DNA of 16,471 bases from Treponema sp. (GCA_016282455.1 JAEEKM010000341.1:1-16471); one strand, 5' to 3'. Positions 1 through 5,352 are shown, numbered from the stretch's first letter. Notes: generated by a model not told the origin, from the sequence alone. Numbers and translations are program-made.

Positions 1-129
1 CGCTTCGGGAAAACCGTGGCGGGAATCGTGCTGTTTGTATCCGGCATCATTTCGCATATAGTTCTATCCCTCATCATCGAATCCGATGACCGTTCTCTTT
101 CAAATGCTTCTGCATCTCAATCAGACTAG
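1..129 (+). CDS. C-terminal fragment of a membrane protein
   Basis: An open frame runs in from the left edge and stops at TAG (127-129), leaving 42 codons. The visible part begins RFGKTVAG, continues with about 20 hydrophobic residues (roughly residues 6-26, ending HIVLSLII) that look like one transmembrane helix, and ends in a short polar Ser/Asp-rich tail. The shape fits the last helix and cytoplasmic or periplasmic tail of an integral membrane protein. The family cannot be named from this much. A copy of a palindromic repeat begins 10 nt after the stop. The coding call rests on frame openness and hydrophobic pattern only, because the start lies outside the window. Confidence 0.55.
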   Translation, partial: RFGKTVAGIVLFVSGIISHIVLSLIIESDDRSLSNASASQSD

Positions 130-138
130 GAATCAACG

Positions 139-176
139 GCTGAACGACCTTCCGAAATCGGAAGGTGATGCAGGTA
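139..176. repeat. Palindromic dispersed repeat, copy 1
   Basis: This 38-nt unit contains the inverted repeat ACCTTCCGA / TCGGAAGGT separated by AA, followed by GATGCAGGTA. It matches 347-384 at 36 of 38 positions, and its core recurs at 809-833. It lies just after the stop of the partial membrane-protein gene. No T-run follows, so it is not a classical terminator. It looks like a REP-type intergenic repeat. Confidence 0.75.
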
Positions 177-195
177 ACAGCGGTTAAAAGATTTC

Positions 196-224
196 TTGAC
201 TTCTAGAGCGTACAATCGTATTAT
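196..224 (+). promoter_or_regulatory. Sigma-70-type promoter of the structured RNA
   Basis: TTGACT (196-201) and TATTAT (219-224) are separated by exactly 17 nt, each matching the consensus at five of six positions. Transcription is predicted to start around 231-232. The next sequence is the 5' arm of a long terminal stem, so this promoter appears to drive the RNA at 231-327. Confidence 0.75.
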
Positions 225-230
225 TCAATT

Positions 231-327
231 AAAGATGGGCAAAGGAAGAAGCCAAATATAGGAGTGCTGGCGGGTTCGCTCGGGGCAGTCGGTTCAAATC
301 CGACCGCCTTTGCCTATCTTACTTTTT
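231..327 (+). ncRNA. Candidate structured small RNA with a tRNA-like T-arm
   Basis: The predicted transcript starts seven to eight bases after a near-consensus promoter. Positions 232-245 pair with 307-320 in an uninterrupted 14-bp stem (one G-U pair), and a run of five T follows at 323-327. Enclosed is a hairpin GTCGG-TTCAAAT-CCGAC (288-304), which is a textbook tRNA T-arm with T-loop. Weaker hairpins are GCCA/TGGC (251-254/268-271) and a short UUCG-capped stem (272-281). A conventional tRNA does not fit: two extra bases lie between the T-stem and the terminal stem, there is no 5-bp/7-nt anticodon arm, and the terminal stem is twice the usual length. The signal-recognition-particle core (GGAAGGAAGCAGCC) and tmRNA ends are absent. 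It could be an independent small RNA, a tRNA-derived relic, or a structured leader for the small ORF at 432. The RNA call is inference from promoter, stem and T-run; the function is unknown. Confidence 0.55.
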
Positions 328-346
328 CAGATTCCAAAATTCTTTT

Positions 347-384
347 GCTGAACGACCTTCCGAAAACGGAAGGTGATACAGGTA
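347..384. repeat. Palindromic dispersed repeat, copy 2
   Basis: The same 38-nt unit as 139-176 with two substitutions. The inverted repeat is ACCTTCCG / CGGAAGGT with an AAAA loop. It begins about 20 nt after the T-run of the structured RNA, so copies 1 and 2 bracket the promoter and RNA in direct orientation. Confidence 0.75.
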
Positions 385-431
385 TGTTTGCCTTTGCGAA
401 GAATCAATGTTATCATGGAGATATGGAAAGC

Positions 432-542
432 ATGACAAGCAATGAATTCAAGCTGCTGCTTAAGCTCATCGTAAAGCTGTTGAAAGAGGGAAAGACACAG
501 GAAGTCATAGCTCTTTTGGAGGAAACGATTAAGGACGCTTAG
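432..542 (+). CDS. Small helical protein of unknown function (36 aa)
   Basis: The frame encodes a short protein starting MTSNEFKLLL and ending in TAG at 540-542, followed 20 nt later by a strong terminator. The sequence predicts two amphipathic helices (residues 5-18 and 22-34) joined by a KEGKT turn, with leucine-rich faces and no Cys. GGAG at 417-420 lies 11 nt before this ATG. The in-frame ATG at 423 is too close to GGAG for normal initiation, but would be leaderless if the TTGCCT-17-TATCAT element (388-416) is a promoter. A third start at 384 would use AAGGTG inside repeat copy 2. I do not recognise the family. The terminator right after the stop is the main reason to treat it as a real gene. 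Confidence 0.45.
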   Translation: MTSNEFKLLLKLIVKLLKEGKTQEVIALLEETIKDA

Positions 543-562
543 ACGGTAGTGGAATCGGCACG

Positions 563-594
563 GGCGGAGATTCTTTTGGGTCTCCGCCTTTTTT
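563..594 (+). terminator. Rho-independent terminator after the small ORF
   Basis: GGCGGAGA (563-570) pairs perfectly with TCTCCGCC (581-588) across a 10-nt loop, and six T follow (589-594). It begins 20 nt after the stop codon at 542 and ends that transcript. Confidence 0.9.
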
Positions 595-633
595 ATGCTT
601 CCCATAGATTCATGGAGAACAATGAACGAAAAA

Positions 634-672
634 GCTGATTGCCTTTATTTTTGGGTAGTCGGCTTTTTTTTT
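634..672. terminator. Probable bidirectional terminator
   Basis: GCTGATTGCC (634-643) pairs with GGTAGTCGGC (654-663), 10 bp including three G-U pairs in the plus-strand RNA, followed by nine T (664-672). On the opposite strand the hairpin is followed by five T (complement of 629-633), so it could stop transcription from both sides. It lies 40 nt after another plus-strand terminator. Confidence 0.75.
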
Positions 673-762
673 CTATGGCATCGTAAGCACGGAATTCACG
701 CTGGAATATCAAGGGCGGTTTTCTTCCGTCTGCAATGACGGGATGCCGTATATCTTTTTTTA

Positions 763-844
763 GCCGTAAAACACGGCAAGGAGGCAAATTAAAATGAACT
801 GGACTCCATTCCGAAAACGGAAGGTGATGCAGGATTCGTTCTGA
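763..844 (+). other. Hairpin, strong ribosome-binding site and 16-codon ORF carrying repeat copy 3
   Basis: A hairpin GCCGT-AAAAC-ACGGC (763-777) is followed directly by a full Shine-Dalgarno AAGGAGG (778-784) nine nt before ATG (794). The frame reads MNWTPFRKRKVMQDSF and stops at TGA (842-844). Most of the peptide is encoded by the third copy of the palindromic repeat. It may be a genuine micro-ORF, or the 5' end of a gene whose remainder was replaced by the repeat. No promoter was identified. Confidence 0.3.
797..833. repeat. Palindromic dispersed repeat, copy 3 (diverged left arm)
   Basis: Positions 809-833 repeat the core of copies 1 and 2: TTCCG, an AAAA loop, CGGAAGGTG and then ATGCAGG. 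The left flank differs (CTCCA for GACC), which breaks the outer part of the stem. Confidence 0.65.
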
Positions 845-886
845 CTTTTGGACTCAGAGCTGATTCGGGCTTGGTCGGGGCTGCGG

Positions 887-933
887 TCTTTGGTCATTGA
901 GCAGCGCACAGCGCGTATCGAAAAGACCAAAGA
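887..933. repeat. Inverted repeat with nested GCGC hairpin
   Basis: TCTTTGGTC (887-895) pairs perfectly with GACCAAAGA (925-933). The 29-nt interval contains GCGC-ACA-GCGC (904-914) and ends TATCGAAAA. The CATTGAGC...TATCGAAA layout resembles dispersed REP-like sequences known from many bacterial intergenic regions. No T-run follows closely on either strand. Confidence 0.5.
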
Positions 934-945
934 GCAACAAGTCTG

Positions 946-968
946 CACAAACGGCAAAGCCGTTTGTG
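946..968 (-). terminator. glyA: Hairpin at the 3' end of glyA, possible terminator
   Basis: CACAAACGGC (946-955) and GCCGTTTGTG (959-968) form a perfect 10-bp stem with a 3-nt loop, starting 11 nt beyond the glyA stop codon. On the glyA strand the hairpin is followed by CAGACTTGTTGC, which lacks a proper T-tract. It may be a weak or Rho-assisted terminator, or an mRNA 3'-end stabiliser. Confidence 0.4.
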
Positions 969-979
969 ACATATTCTTA

Positions 980-2482
980 TTAGCAAGCCACGAATTCTTT
1001 TTTCAAGAAATCCAAGTCAAGCTCCGGATAAAGAACATGCTTTGAAAGAAGTGCGTTCACTCTCTTTCGTGCCTCATCTTTTACATTCGGGTCAAGGACG
1101 ATTTTTCCTTTCGCTGGTTTTCCGTCTTTCGTAACACCAGGTTTTGTTCCCTTGAACACAAAATCAAGGATTGAAGCCACCTCAGCCATATCTTTCTCGT
1201 CAAATCCAAGCGTCGTAAGAGCAGGCGTTCCCGCGCGGATTCCAGAAGTCCACCATGCGCCGTTCTTATCATACGGAAGCGCATTTGCGTTCGCCGTGAT
1301 TCCGCACTCAAACAAAGCGGCTTCAGCCTGTTTTCCAGTCAAGCCGTAAGTCGTAACATCGATGAGCATAAGATGATTCTCAGTTCCACCCGTCTGAAGC
1401 CTCATTCCGAGCTTCATGCAGTTATCGGCAAGAGCCTGCGCGTTTTTGACGATATTCTGAGCATAAGCCTGATATGCAGGTGAGTTCGCTTCCTTAAAAG
1501 CGATTGCTTTTGCCGCCATGACATGCGGAAGCGGTCCGCCAAGAACCATCGGGCAGCCCTTATTAACATAGTCAGCATATTCTTTCTTACAAAGAATCAT
1601 GGCACCGCGCGGTCCGCGAAGAGTTTTATGCGTAGTAGTCGTAACAATATCAGCCCATTTTACAGGGTCATAATCGCCAGTAAAGACCTTTCCTGCCACA
1701 AGACCTGCAAAATGCGCCATATCAACCATGAGAACGGCTCCGCACTTGTCGGCAATCTCCCTGAATCTTTTGAAATTGATTTTTCTAGGATATGCAGAAT
1801 AGCCTGTGAGTAAAATAAGCGGCTTCACTTCCATCGCCTGCTTTTCGATTGCGTCATAGTCCAAAAGTCCTGTGTCCTTGCTTACTCCGTAAGGATGAGA
1901 CTCAAACATACGCGCAGAAACATTCATTTTATAACCATGAGTCAAATGGCCGCCACAAGAATAATCAAGCCCCATGAGCTTCTGATTTCCGAACCGTTTT
2001 CTAAGCTCATCGAACTGAGCATCCGTCAGGTCATTAAGCGATTTTACACCAAGTTCTTCCAAAGTCGGTGTCTCAACCTTCGCGCTCAAAATTGCCCAAT
2101 AAGCCACAAGGTTTGTGTCCGCGCCAGAATGAGGCTGAACATAAGCGTAATCCGCGCCAAACAAATCCTGAGCCTCTTTTGCAGCAGTCATCTCAACTGA
2201 ATCAACATTGACACAACCGCCGTAGTAACGATGTTCAGGATAGCCCTCGGCATATTTATCCGTAAGCAAATTGCCCATAGCAGCCTGCGTACTGAGCGAG
2301 CAGTAATTCTCGGACGCAACGAGCTTCAAATGAGTTCTCTGATTTTCGATTTCTTTCACAACATCAGCAGCAATAGAAGGATTTACAGAAGCAACCTGCT
2401 GAAGATTTGCAACATACGCGCACATTGCGGCCGTAGGTTTTCCGCCACATGAGCTGAGATAATTTTCCAAAGGTGTAGCCAT
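980..2482 (-). CDS. glyA: Serine hydroxymethyltransferase (long form, 500 aa)
   Basis: A cytoplasmic PLP enzyme that interconverts serine and glycine while loading one-carbon units onto tetrahydrofolate. Visible hallmarks are VASENY (55-60), TDKYAEGYPEHRYYGG (74-89), the VDMAH motif with Asp254 and His257, and TTTTHKTLRGPRG with the PLP-binding Lys286. At 500 residues it is about 80 longer than the common bacterial enzyme. The extra length includes an N-terminal extension and an insert around residues 133-168 before the GGHLTHG segment, a layout I associate with treponemal and chlamydial enzymes. The ATG at 2482 was chosen over an upstream in-frame TTG (2500) because GGGAG lies seven nt before it and the upstream codons read through that site. 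It is transcribed alone from its own promoter, after the superoperon terminator. Confidence 0.97.
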   Translation of the reverse strand: MATPLENYLSSCGGKPTAAMCAYVANLQQVASVNPSIAADVVKEIENQRTHLKLVASENYCSLSTQAAMGNLLTDKYAEGYPEHRYYGGCVNVDSVEMTAAKEAQDLFGADYAYVQPHSGADTNLVAYWAILSAKVETPTLEELGVKSLNDLTDAQFDELRKRFGNQKLMGLDYSCGGHLTHGYKMNVSARMFESHPYGVSKDTGLLDYDAIEKQAMEVKPLILLTGYSAYPRKINFKRFREIADKCGAVLMVDMAHFAGLVAGKVFTGDYDPVKWADIVTTTTHKTLRGPRGAMILCKKEYADYVNKGCPMVLGGPLPHVMAAKAIAFKEANSPAYQAYAQNIVKNAQALADNCMKLGMRLQTGGTENHLMLIDVTTYGLTGKQAEAALFECGITANANALPYDKNGAWWTSGIRAGTPALTTLGFDEKDMAEVASILDFVFKGTKPGVTKDGKPAKGKIVLDPNVKDEARKRVNALLSKHVLYPELDLDFLKKEFVAC

Positions 2483-2527
2483 TTTTTTACTCCCTGACAA
2501 TTTGCAATAAATTTGATAGTCAATATA

Positions 2528-2556
2528 ATTCTATTGAAAAAAAAGAATATTCACAA
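2528..2556 (-). promoter_or_regulatory. glyA: Predicted glyA promoter
   Basis: On the minus strand, TTGTGA (2551-2556) and TAGAAT (2528-2533) are separated by 17 nt that include eight consecutive T. The -10 box matches five of six consensus positions and the -35 box four. Start of transcription near 2521 would give a leader of about 38 nt before the glyA ATG. It sits just beyond the upstream terminator. Confidence 0.5.
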
Positions 2557-2567
2557 TAAATCTGCTT

Positions 2568-2605
2568 AAAAAAAATAAAGCCACCCCTGTCTCTCAAGGA
2601 GTGGC
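2568..2605 (-). terminator. Rho-independent terminator of the ribosomal superoperon
   Basis: On the minus strand, GCCACTCC pairs with GGGGTGGC (8 bp, one G-U) across a 10-nt loop and is followed by TTTATTTTTTTT. It starts 23 nt beyond the stop of the 73-residue zinc-ribbon gene, so that gene belongs to the operon. Confidence 0.92.
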
Positions 2606-2628
2606 ATACGAATAAACTTTATGAAAAT

Positions 2629-2850
2629 TTATTCTGCGCTGGCTTCACCTGCAGAAGCCTTTGAAGCCCTTGCTTCTTTTTTTGCAACATTTTTCATTGC
2701 GGCGTTGCAATACTTACAGATTTTTACAGTTTTTCCATCAATCTCTTTTTCATAAAGAACTTTGATGTTTTCTTTACCGCATTTTGGACAAGTTCCACGT
2801 CCATGCTGTACTTCAGCTCTGATTCCAGCTCCACGATGTGCTTTAGACAT
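2629..2850 (-). CDS. Small zinc-ribbon protein at the operon end (73 aa), unknown
   Basis: A basic protein with a C-x2-C-x20-C-x2-C zinc ribbon: Cys21, Cys24, Cys45, Cys48. The N-terminus (MSKAHRGAGIRAEVQHGRG) is rich in Arg, Gly and His, and the C-terminus is a low-complexity Ala/Lys/Ser/Glu tail (54-73). GGAGAG lies four nt before the ATG, only 10 nt after the rplQ stop, and the operon terminator follows. The ribbon resembles the Cys4 tail of L24 encoded in the same operon (CxKCG..., IDG, ...VC/IC-x2-C). I do not recognise it as any universal ribosomal protein. Position, basic charge and size suggest a ribosome- or RNA-binding protein; that function is inference. Confidence 0.9.
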   Translation of the reverse strand: MSKAHRGAGIRAEVQHGRGTCPKCGKENIKVLYEKEIDGKTVKICKYCNAAMKNVAKKEARASKASAGEASAE

Positions 2851-2860
2851 TTAACTCTCC

Positions 2861-3286
2861 TTATTCAGCAGCTGCTTTTGCTTTTTTTGATTTTTTCTCA
2901 GTTTCTTCTGCTTCTTCTCCAGTCGGCAATTTATAATCGACCAACTCAAGAATTACAACATCAGCAGCATCTCCCTGACGGAAACCAATTTTCAGAATTC
3001 TGGTGTAACCACCATTTCTTTCTTTCATTCTCGGTCCGATTTCAGTAAAGAGCTTATTGAGAATTTTTTCGTCCTGAATGAATTTTGCGACAATTCTTCG
3101 GTTATGCACAGAATCTTCTTTACTGCGCGTAATCATTTTCTCAGCATACTTACGAATCTCTTTAGCCTTTGAACTTGTCGTTGTGATTCGTTCAAAACGG
3201 AAAAGAGAAGTCACCATATTCCGTGACATAGCACGGCGGTGAGCTGTTGTTCGTGAAAGCGGATTAAAACCATTTCTATGATTCAT
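2861..3286 (-). CDS. rplQ: 50S ribosomal protein L17
   Basis: A large-subunit protein, 141 residues. The N-terminus MNHRNGFNPLSRTTAHRRAM matches the family opening, and ITTTSSKAKEIRKYAEKMIT (about 34-53) fits the L17 signature. The acidic/basic low-complexity tail (after about residue 122) is longer than in E. coli. The ATG lies inside the last codons of rpoA, an 11-nt overlap, and GAAGGAAGAG upstream serves as ribosome-binding site inside rpoA. The overlap implies coupled translation of alpha and L17. Confidence 0.98.
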   Translation of the reverse strand: MNHRNGFNPLSRTTAHRRAMSRNMVTSLFRFERITTTSSKAKEIRKYAEKMITRSKEDSVHNRRIVAKFIQDEKILNKLFTEIGPRMKERNGGYTRILKIGFRQGDAADVVILELVDYKLPTGEEAEETEKKSKKAKAAAE

Positions 3287-4337
3287 TTGACTCTTCCTTC
3301 TGTTCCGGTTTATTTAAATTAGTTTTAAGATGACTGTAATCAGAAGAAGTCATTCCCAAGTGCAATCCCCACTCAGCCAACTTTTCTTTTATTTCAGTCA
3401 AACTCTTTTTACCGAAATTACGTGTTTTAGCAATATCATCTTCGGTTTTCTTTGTCAATTCACCAATAGTTCTGATGTTTTCCTTGTGCAGACAATTAGC
3501 TGATCTTACCGACAGCTCCAATTCCTCCACAGGAGTACTCAACAACTGACGAACTTTATCATCGCCTTCGTCAAAGTCATCGTTACCCAAAACATCATTC
3601 TCACTAAAATTAACAAAAATAGAAAAATGATCTTTTGCAATTTTTGCAGCTTCTGCAAGAGCATCTTCCGGAGATACTGTACCATCAGTCCAAATCTCAA
3701 GAATCAACTTATCATAGTCGTTTCTCTGACCAACTCGACATGGCTCAATTGCATACTTTACTTTTTTTACAGGCGTAAAACAAGCATCAATTGGAATTGT
3801 GCCAACAATTTCAATATAGTTTGCATTTAACTCTGCCGGAACATACCCTCTTCCCAAATCAATCTGAATTTCAATATCAAGACGGGCTCCATCCATCATT
3901 GAAAATATAGTCTCGCCTTTAGAAAGAATCTCCAGCTGACCATCCCTTTGGAAATCGTCACTCTTTACAGTCCCAGGTCCTTTGAAAGAGAACAACAATG
4001 TATCCTGCTCCCTCTCATCAGGCAATCTTAAACGAAGCTGCTTTAAGCTATTCAAAATTTCCAATGTATCTTCGGACACATTGGGAATAGTCTCGAATTC
4101 ACTTGAAACAACATGTGAAACATCTTCTTCATCGAAGACAGTTATTCTTACAGAAGAAATTGCATACCCCTGAATTGACGACAGAAGGACACGACGAAGT
4201 GTATTTCCTACAGTCGTACCAAACCCTGTCTCAAAAGGATATGCAGTAAATTTTCCATAATTTGGATTCGTTTCAAGATGTTCGAACTGTATACTCTTTG
4301 GCTTTTTGAACCCTTTAAGCAGATTTTTACGAGCCAT
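3276..4337 (-). CDS. rpoA: DNA-directed RNA polymerase subunit alpha
   Basis: The alpha subunit forms the dimer on which RNA polymerase assembles, and its C-terminal domain contacts UP elements and activators. The N-terminal domain shows GTTVGNTLRRVLLSSIQGYA (about 40-59), the conserved dimerisation region. An acidic linker (about 245-262) joins it to the C-terminal domain, where SVRSANCL contains Arg278, the equivalent of DNA-contacting R265 in E. coli, and NFGKKSLTEI follows. At 353 residues it is longer than the E. coli subunit (329) because of a polar tail after the C-terminal domain. AAGGAG lies six nt before the ATG. It follows a 121-nt gap after rpsK where many bacteria carry rpsD. Confidence 0.99.
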   Translation of the reverse strand: MARKNLLKGFKKPKSIQFEHLETNPNYGKFTAYPFETGFGTTVGNTLRRVLLSSIQGYAISSVRITVFDEEDVSHVVSSEFETIPNVSEDTLEILNSLKQLRLRLPDEREQDTLLFSFKGPGTVKSDDFQRDGQLEILSKGETIFSMMDGARLDIEIQIDLGRGYVPAELNANYIEIVGTIPIDACFTPVKKVKYAIEPCRVGQRNDYDKLILEIWTDGTVSPEDALAEAAKIAKDHFSIFVNFSENDVLGNDDFDEGDDKVRQLLSTPVEELELSVRSANCLHKENIRTIGELTKKTEDDIAKTRNFGKKSLTEIKEKLAEWGLHLGMTSSDYSHLKTNLNKPEQKEESNES

Positions 4338-4432
4338 CTGAACTCCTTATACCGGTACTTGTTAATAAACTGCAATATAAACAGATGTTAAACACCTTTT
4401 GACTTGCTTTATATCTAGTTTTCAGCAGTCTG

Positions 4433-4452
4433 TTGGGGAAAACAATCCCCAA
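4433..4452 (-). other. Intercistronic hairpin between rpsK and rpoA
   Basis: On the minus strand TTGGGGA and TCCCCAA form a 7-bp stem with a 6-nt loop, starting six nt after the rpsK stop. No T-run follows, so it is not a typical terminator. It may be a processing or partial attenuation site in the 121-nt gap before rpoA. Confidence 0.45.
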
Positions 4453-4458
4453 ACGAAA

Positions 4459-4839
4459 TTACATACGACGAGTTTTTCTTGGACGACAACCGTTGTGCGG
4501 AATAGGAGTAACATCAGAAATTGATTTTACTTTTAATCCCAACGCACCCAAAGAACGAACAGCATTCTCGCGTCCCATTCCTGGTCCTTTCACAAAAACA
4601 TGAACTTCGCGCAGACCATAGCTCAAAGCCTTCTGCACAGCAGTTTCTGTTACAGACTGAGCGGCAAACGGCGTAGATTTCTTTGCGCCCCTGAAGCCAA
4701 GTCCACCGGAAGAAGCCCAAGAAAGCGCATTGCCATTCAAATCAGTCACAGTAACAATTGTGTTATTGAAAGTTGCCTGAATATAGACATTTCCTTCGTA
4801 AACGCTCTTTTTTTCCTTTCTCTTTTTTACAGTAGCCAT
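4459..4839 (-). CDS. rpsK: 30S ribosomal protein S11
   Basis: A small-subunit platform protein, 126 residues. The body carries the family landmarks NVYIQATFNNTIVTVTD (about 17-33), GGLGFRGAKKSTPFAAQ and VKGPGMGRENAVR. It ends in the typical PHNGCRPRKTRRM. AGGAG precedes the ATG within the 17-nt gap after rpsM. The next gene is rpoA; rpsD, which commonly intervenes, is absent here. Confidence 0.99.
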   Translation of the reverse strand: MATVKKRKEKKSVYEGNVYIQATFNNTIVTVTDLNGNALSWASSGGLGFRGAKKSTPFAAQSVTETAVQKALSYGLREVHVFVKGPGMGRENAVRSLGALGLKVKSISDVTPIPHNGCRPRKTRRM

Positions 4840-4856
4840 TAAATTACTCCTATGTA

Positions 4857-5228
4857 TTAGACTGCCTTCTTCTTGTTAGCAACTGTCTTTTTCTTACCTT
4901 TGCGAGTACGAGCATTCGTGCGTGTTCTCTGACCACGAACAGGCAATCCTTTTCGGTGTCTAAGACCACGATAACAACCTATGTCCATAAGTCGTTTGAT
5001 GTTAAGACCAATTTCACTTCTCAAATGACCTTCGACTTTATACTCAGAATCAACAATTGCACGAAGCTGTGCCTGCTCTTCCTGAGTCAAATCATTAATC
5101 ATTGCCTCTGGCTTTATTTTTGCTTTCTCACAAATTTTCTGTGCTGAAGACTTTCCGATACCATAGATATAAGTCAACGCTATAACTACATGTTTGTTCG
5201 GAAGATCAACTCCTGCTATTCGAGCCAT
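4857..5228 (-). CDS. rpsM: 30S ribosomal protein S13
   Basis: A small-subunit head protein contacting the P-site tRNA and L5 across the subunit bridge, 123 residues. It opens MARIAGVDLPNKH and includes the helix-turn segment YIYGIGKSSAQKIC. The tail GLRHRKGLPVRGQRTRTNAR leads into a lysine-rich end. AAGGAG overlaps the rpmJ stop codon and sits seven nt before the ATG, so translation is probably coupled to rpmJ. Confidence 0.99.
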   Translation of the reverse strand: MARIAGVDLPNKHVVIALTYIYGIGKSSAQKICEKAKIKPEAMINDLTQEEQAQLRAIVDSEYKVEGHLRSEIGLNIKRLMDIGCYRGLRHRKGLPVRGQRTRTNARTRKGKKKTVANKKKAV

Positions 5229-5238
5229 CTAAAACTCC

Positions 5239-5352
5239 TTAACCCTGTCTCTGCTTATGTTTCGGATTAGTACAAATGATGCGAACGACACCATTTCTTC
5301 TAATAATCTTACATTTATCACAGATGGGCTTAACACTGGTTCTTACTTTCAT
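5239..5352 (-). CDS. rpmJ: 50S ribosomal protein L36 (zinc-binding form)
   Basis: A 37-codon gene reading MKVRTSVKPICDKCKIIRR and ending HKQRQG. It carries the zinc-binding set of the C+ form of L36: Cys11, Cys14, Cys27 and His32. GGAGG lies four nt before the ATG. It sits between secY and rpsM, the usual place, without infA next to it. The 69-nt gap upstream toward secY is one of the longer ones in the operon. The family match is unambiguous despite the small size. Confidence 0.98.
   Translation of the reverse strand: MKVRTSVKPICDKCKIIRRNGVVRIICTNPKHKQRQG

Noticed and set aside
238..314. A normal tRNA gene, suggested by the GGTTCAAATCC T-arm box
   Set aside because: Two unpaired bases separate the T-stem from the terminal stem, no 5-bp/7-nt anticodon arm can be drawn, and the terminal stem continues to 14 bp. 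A degenerate tRNA remains possible.
231..327. Small signal recognition particle RNA or tmRNA
   Set aside because: The invariant GGAAGGAAGCAGCC core with its opposing strand is missing, and no tmRNA 5' or 3' end sequences are present.
388..416. Promoter TTGCCT-17-TATCAT for the small ORF
   Set aside because: Spacing is good, but the predicted start would fall at the 423 ATG and leave no ribosome-binding site. It is kept only as an alternative in the small-ORF entries.
264..542. A 92-residue plus-strand protein across the RNA, repeat copy 2 and the small ORF
   Set aside because: Its first half overlaps the structured RNA and the repeat, and the T-run after the RNA would interrupt its transcript. 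Only the last part looks coding.
622..738. A 38-codon ORF beginning MNEKADCLYFW after GGAG
   Set aside because: It runs straight through the terminator stem and nine-T run at 634-672; the peptide simply reflects the terminator sequence.
593..787. A 64-residue minus-strand ORF
   Set aside because: It is read through the terminator and repeat-like intergenic sequence, has no ribosome-binding site, and shows no protein-like pattern.
139..833. CRISPR array made of the three palindromic repeats
   Set aside because: The intervals are irregular (about 170 and 420 nt), contain an RNA gene and an ORF, and no cas genes are nearby.
4338..4432. Internal promoter for rpoA on the minus strand
   Set aside because: TATAAA and TATATT boxes are present in this AT-rich gap, but neither has an acceptable -35 box at 16-18 nt.
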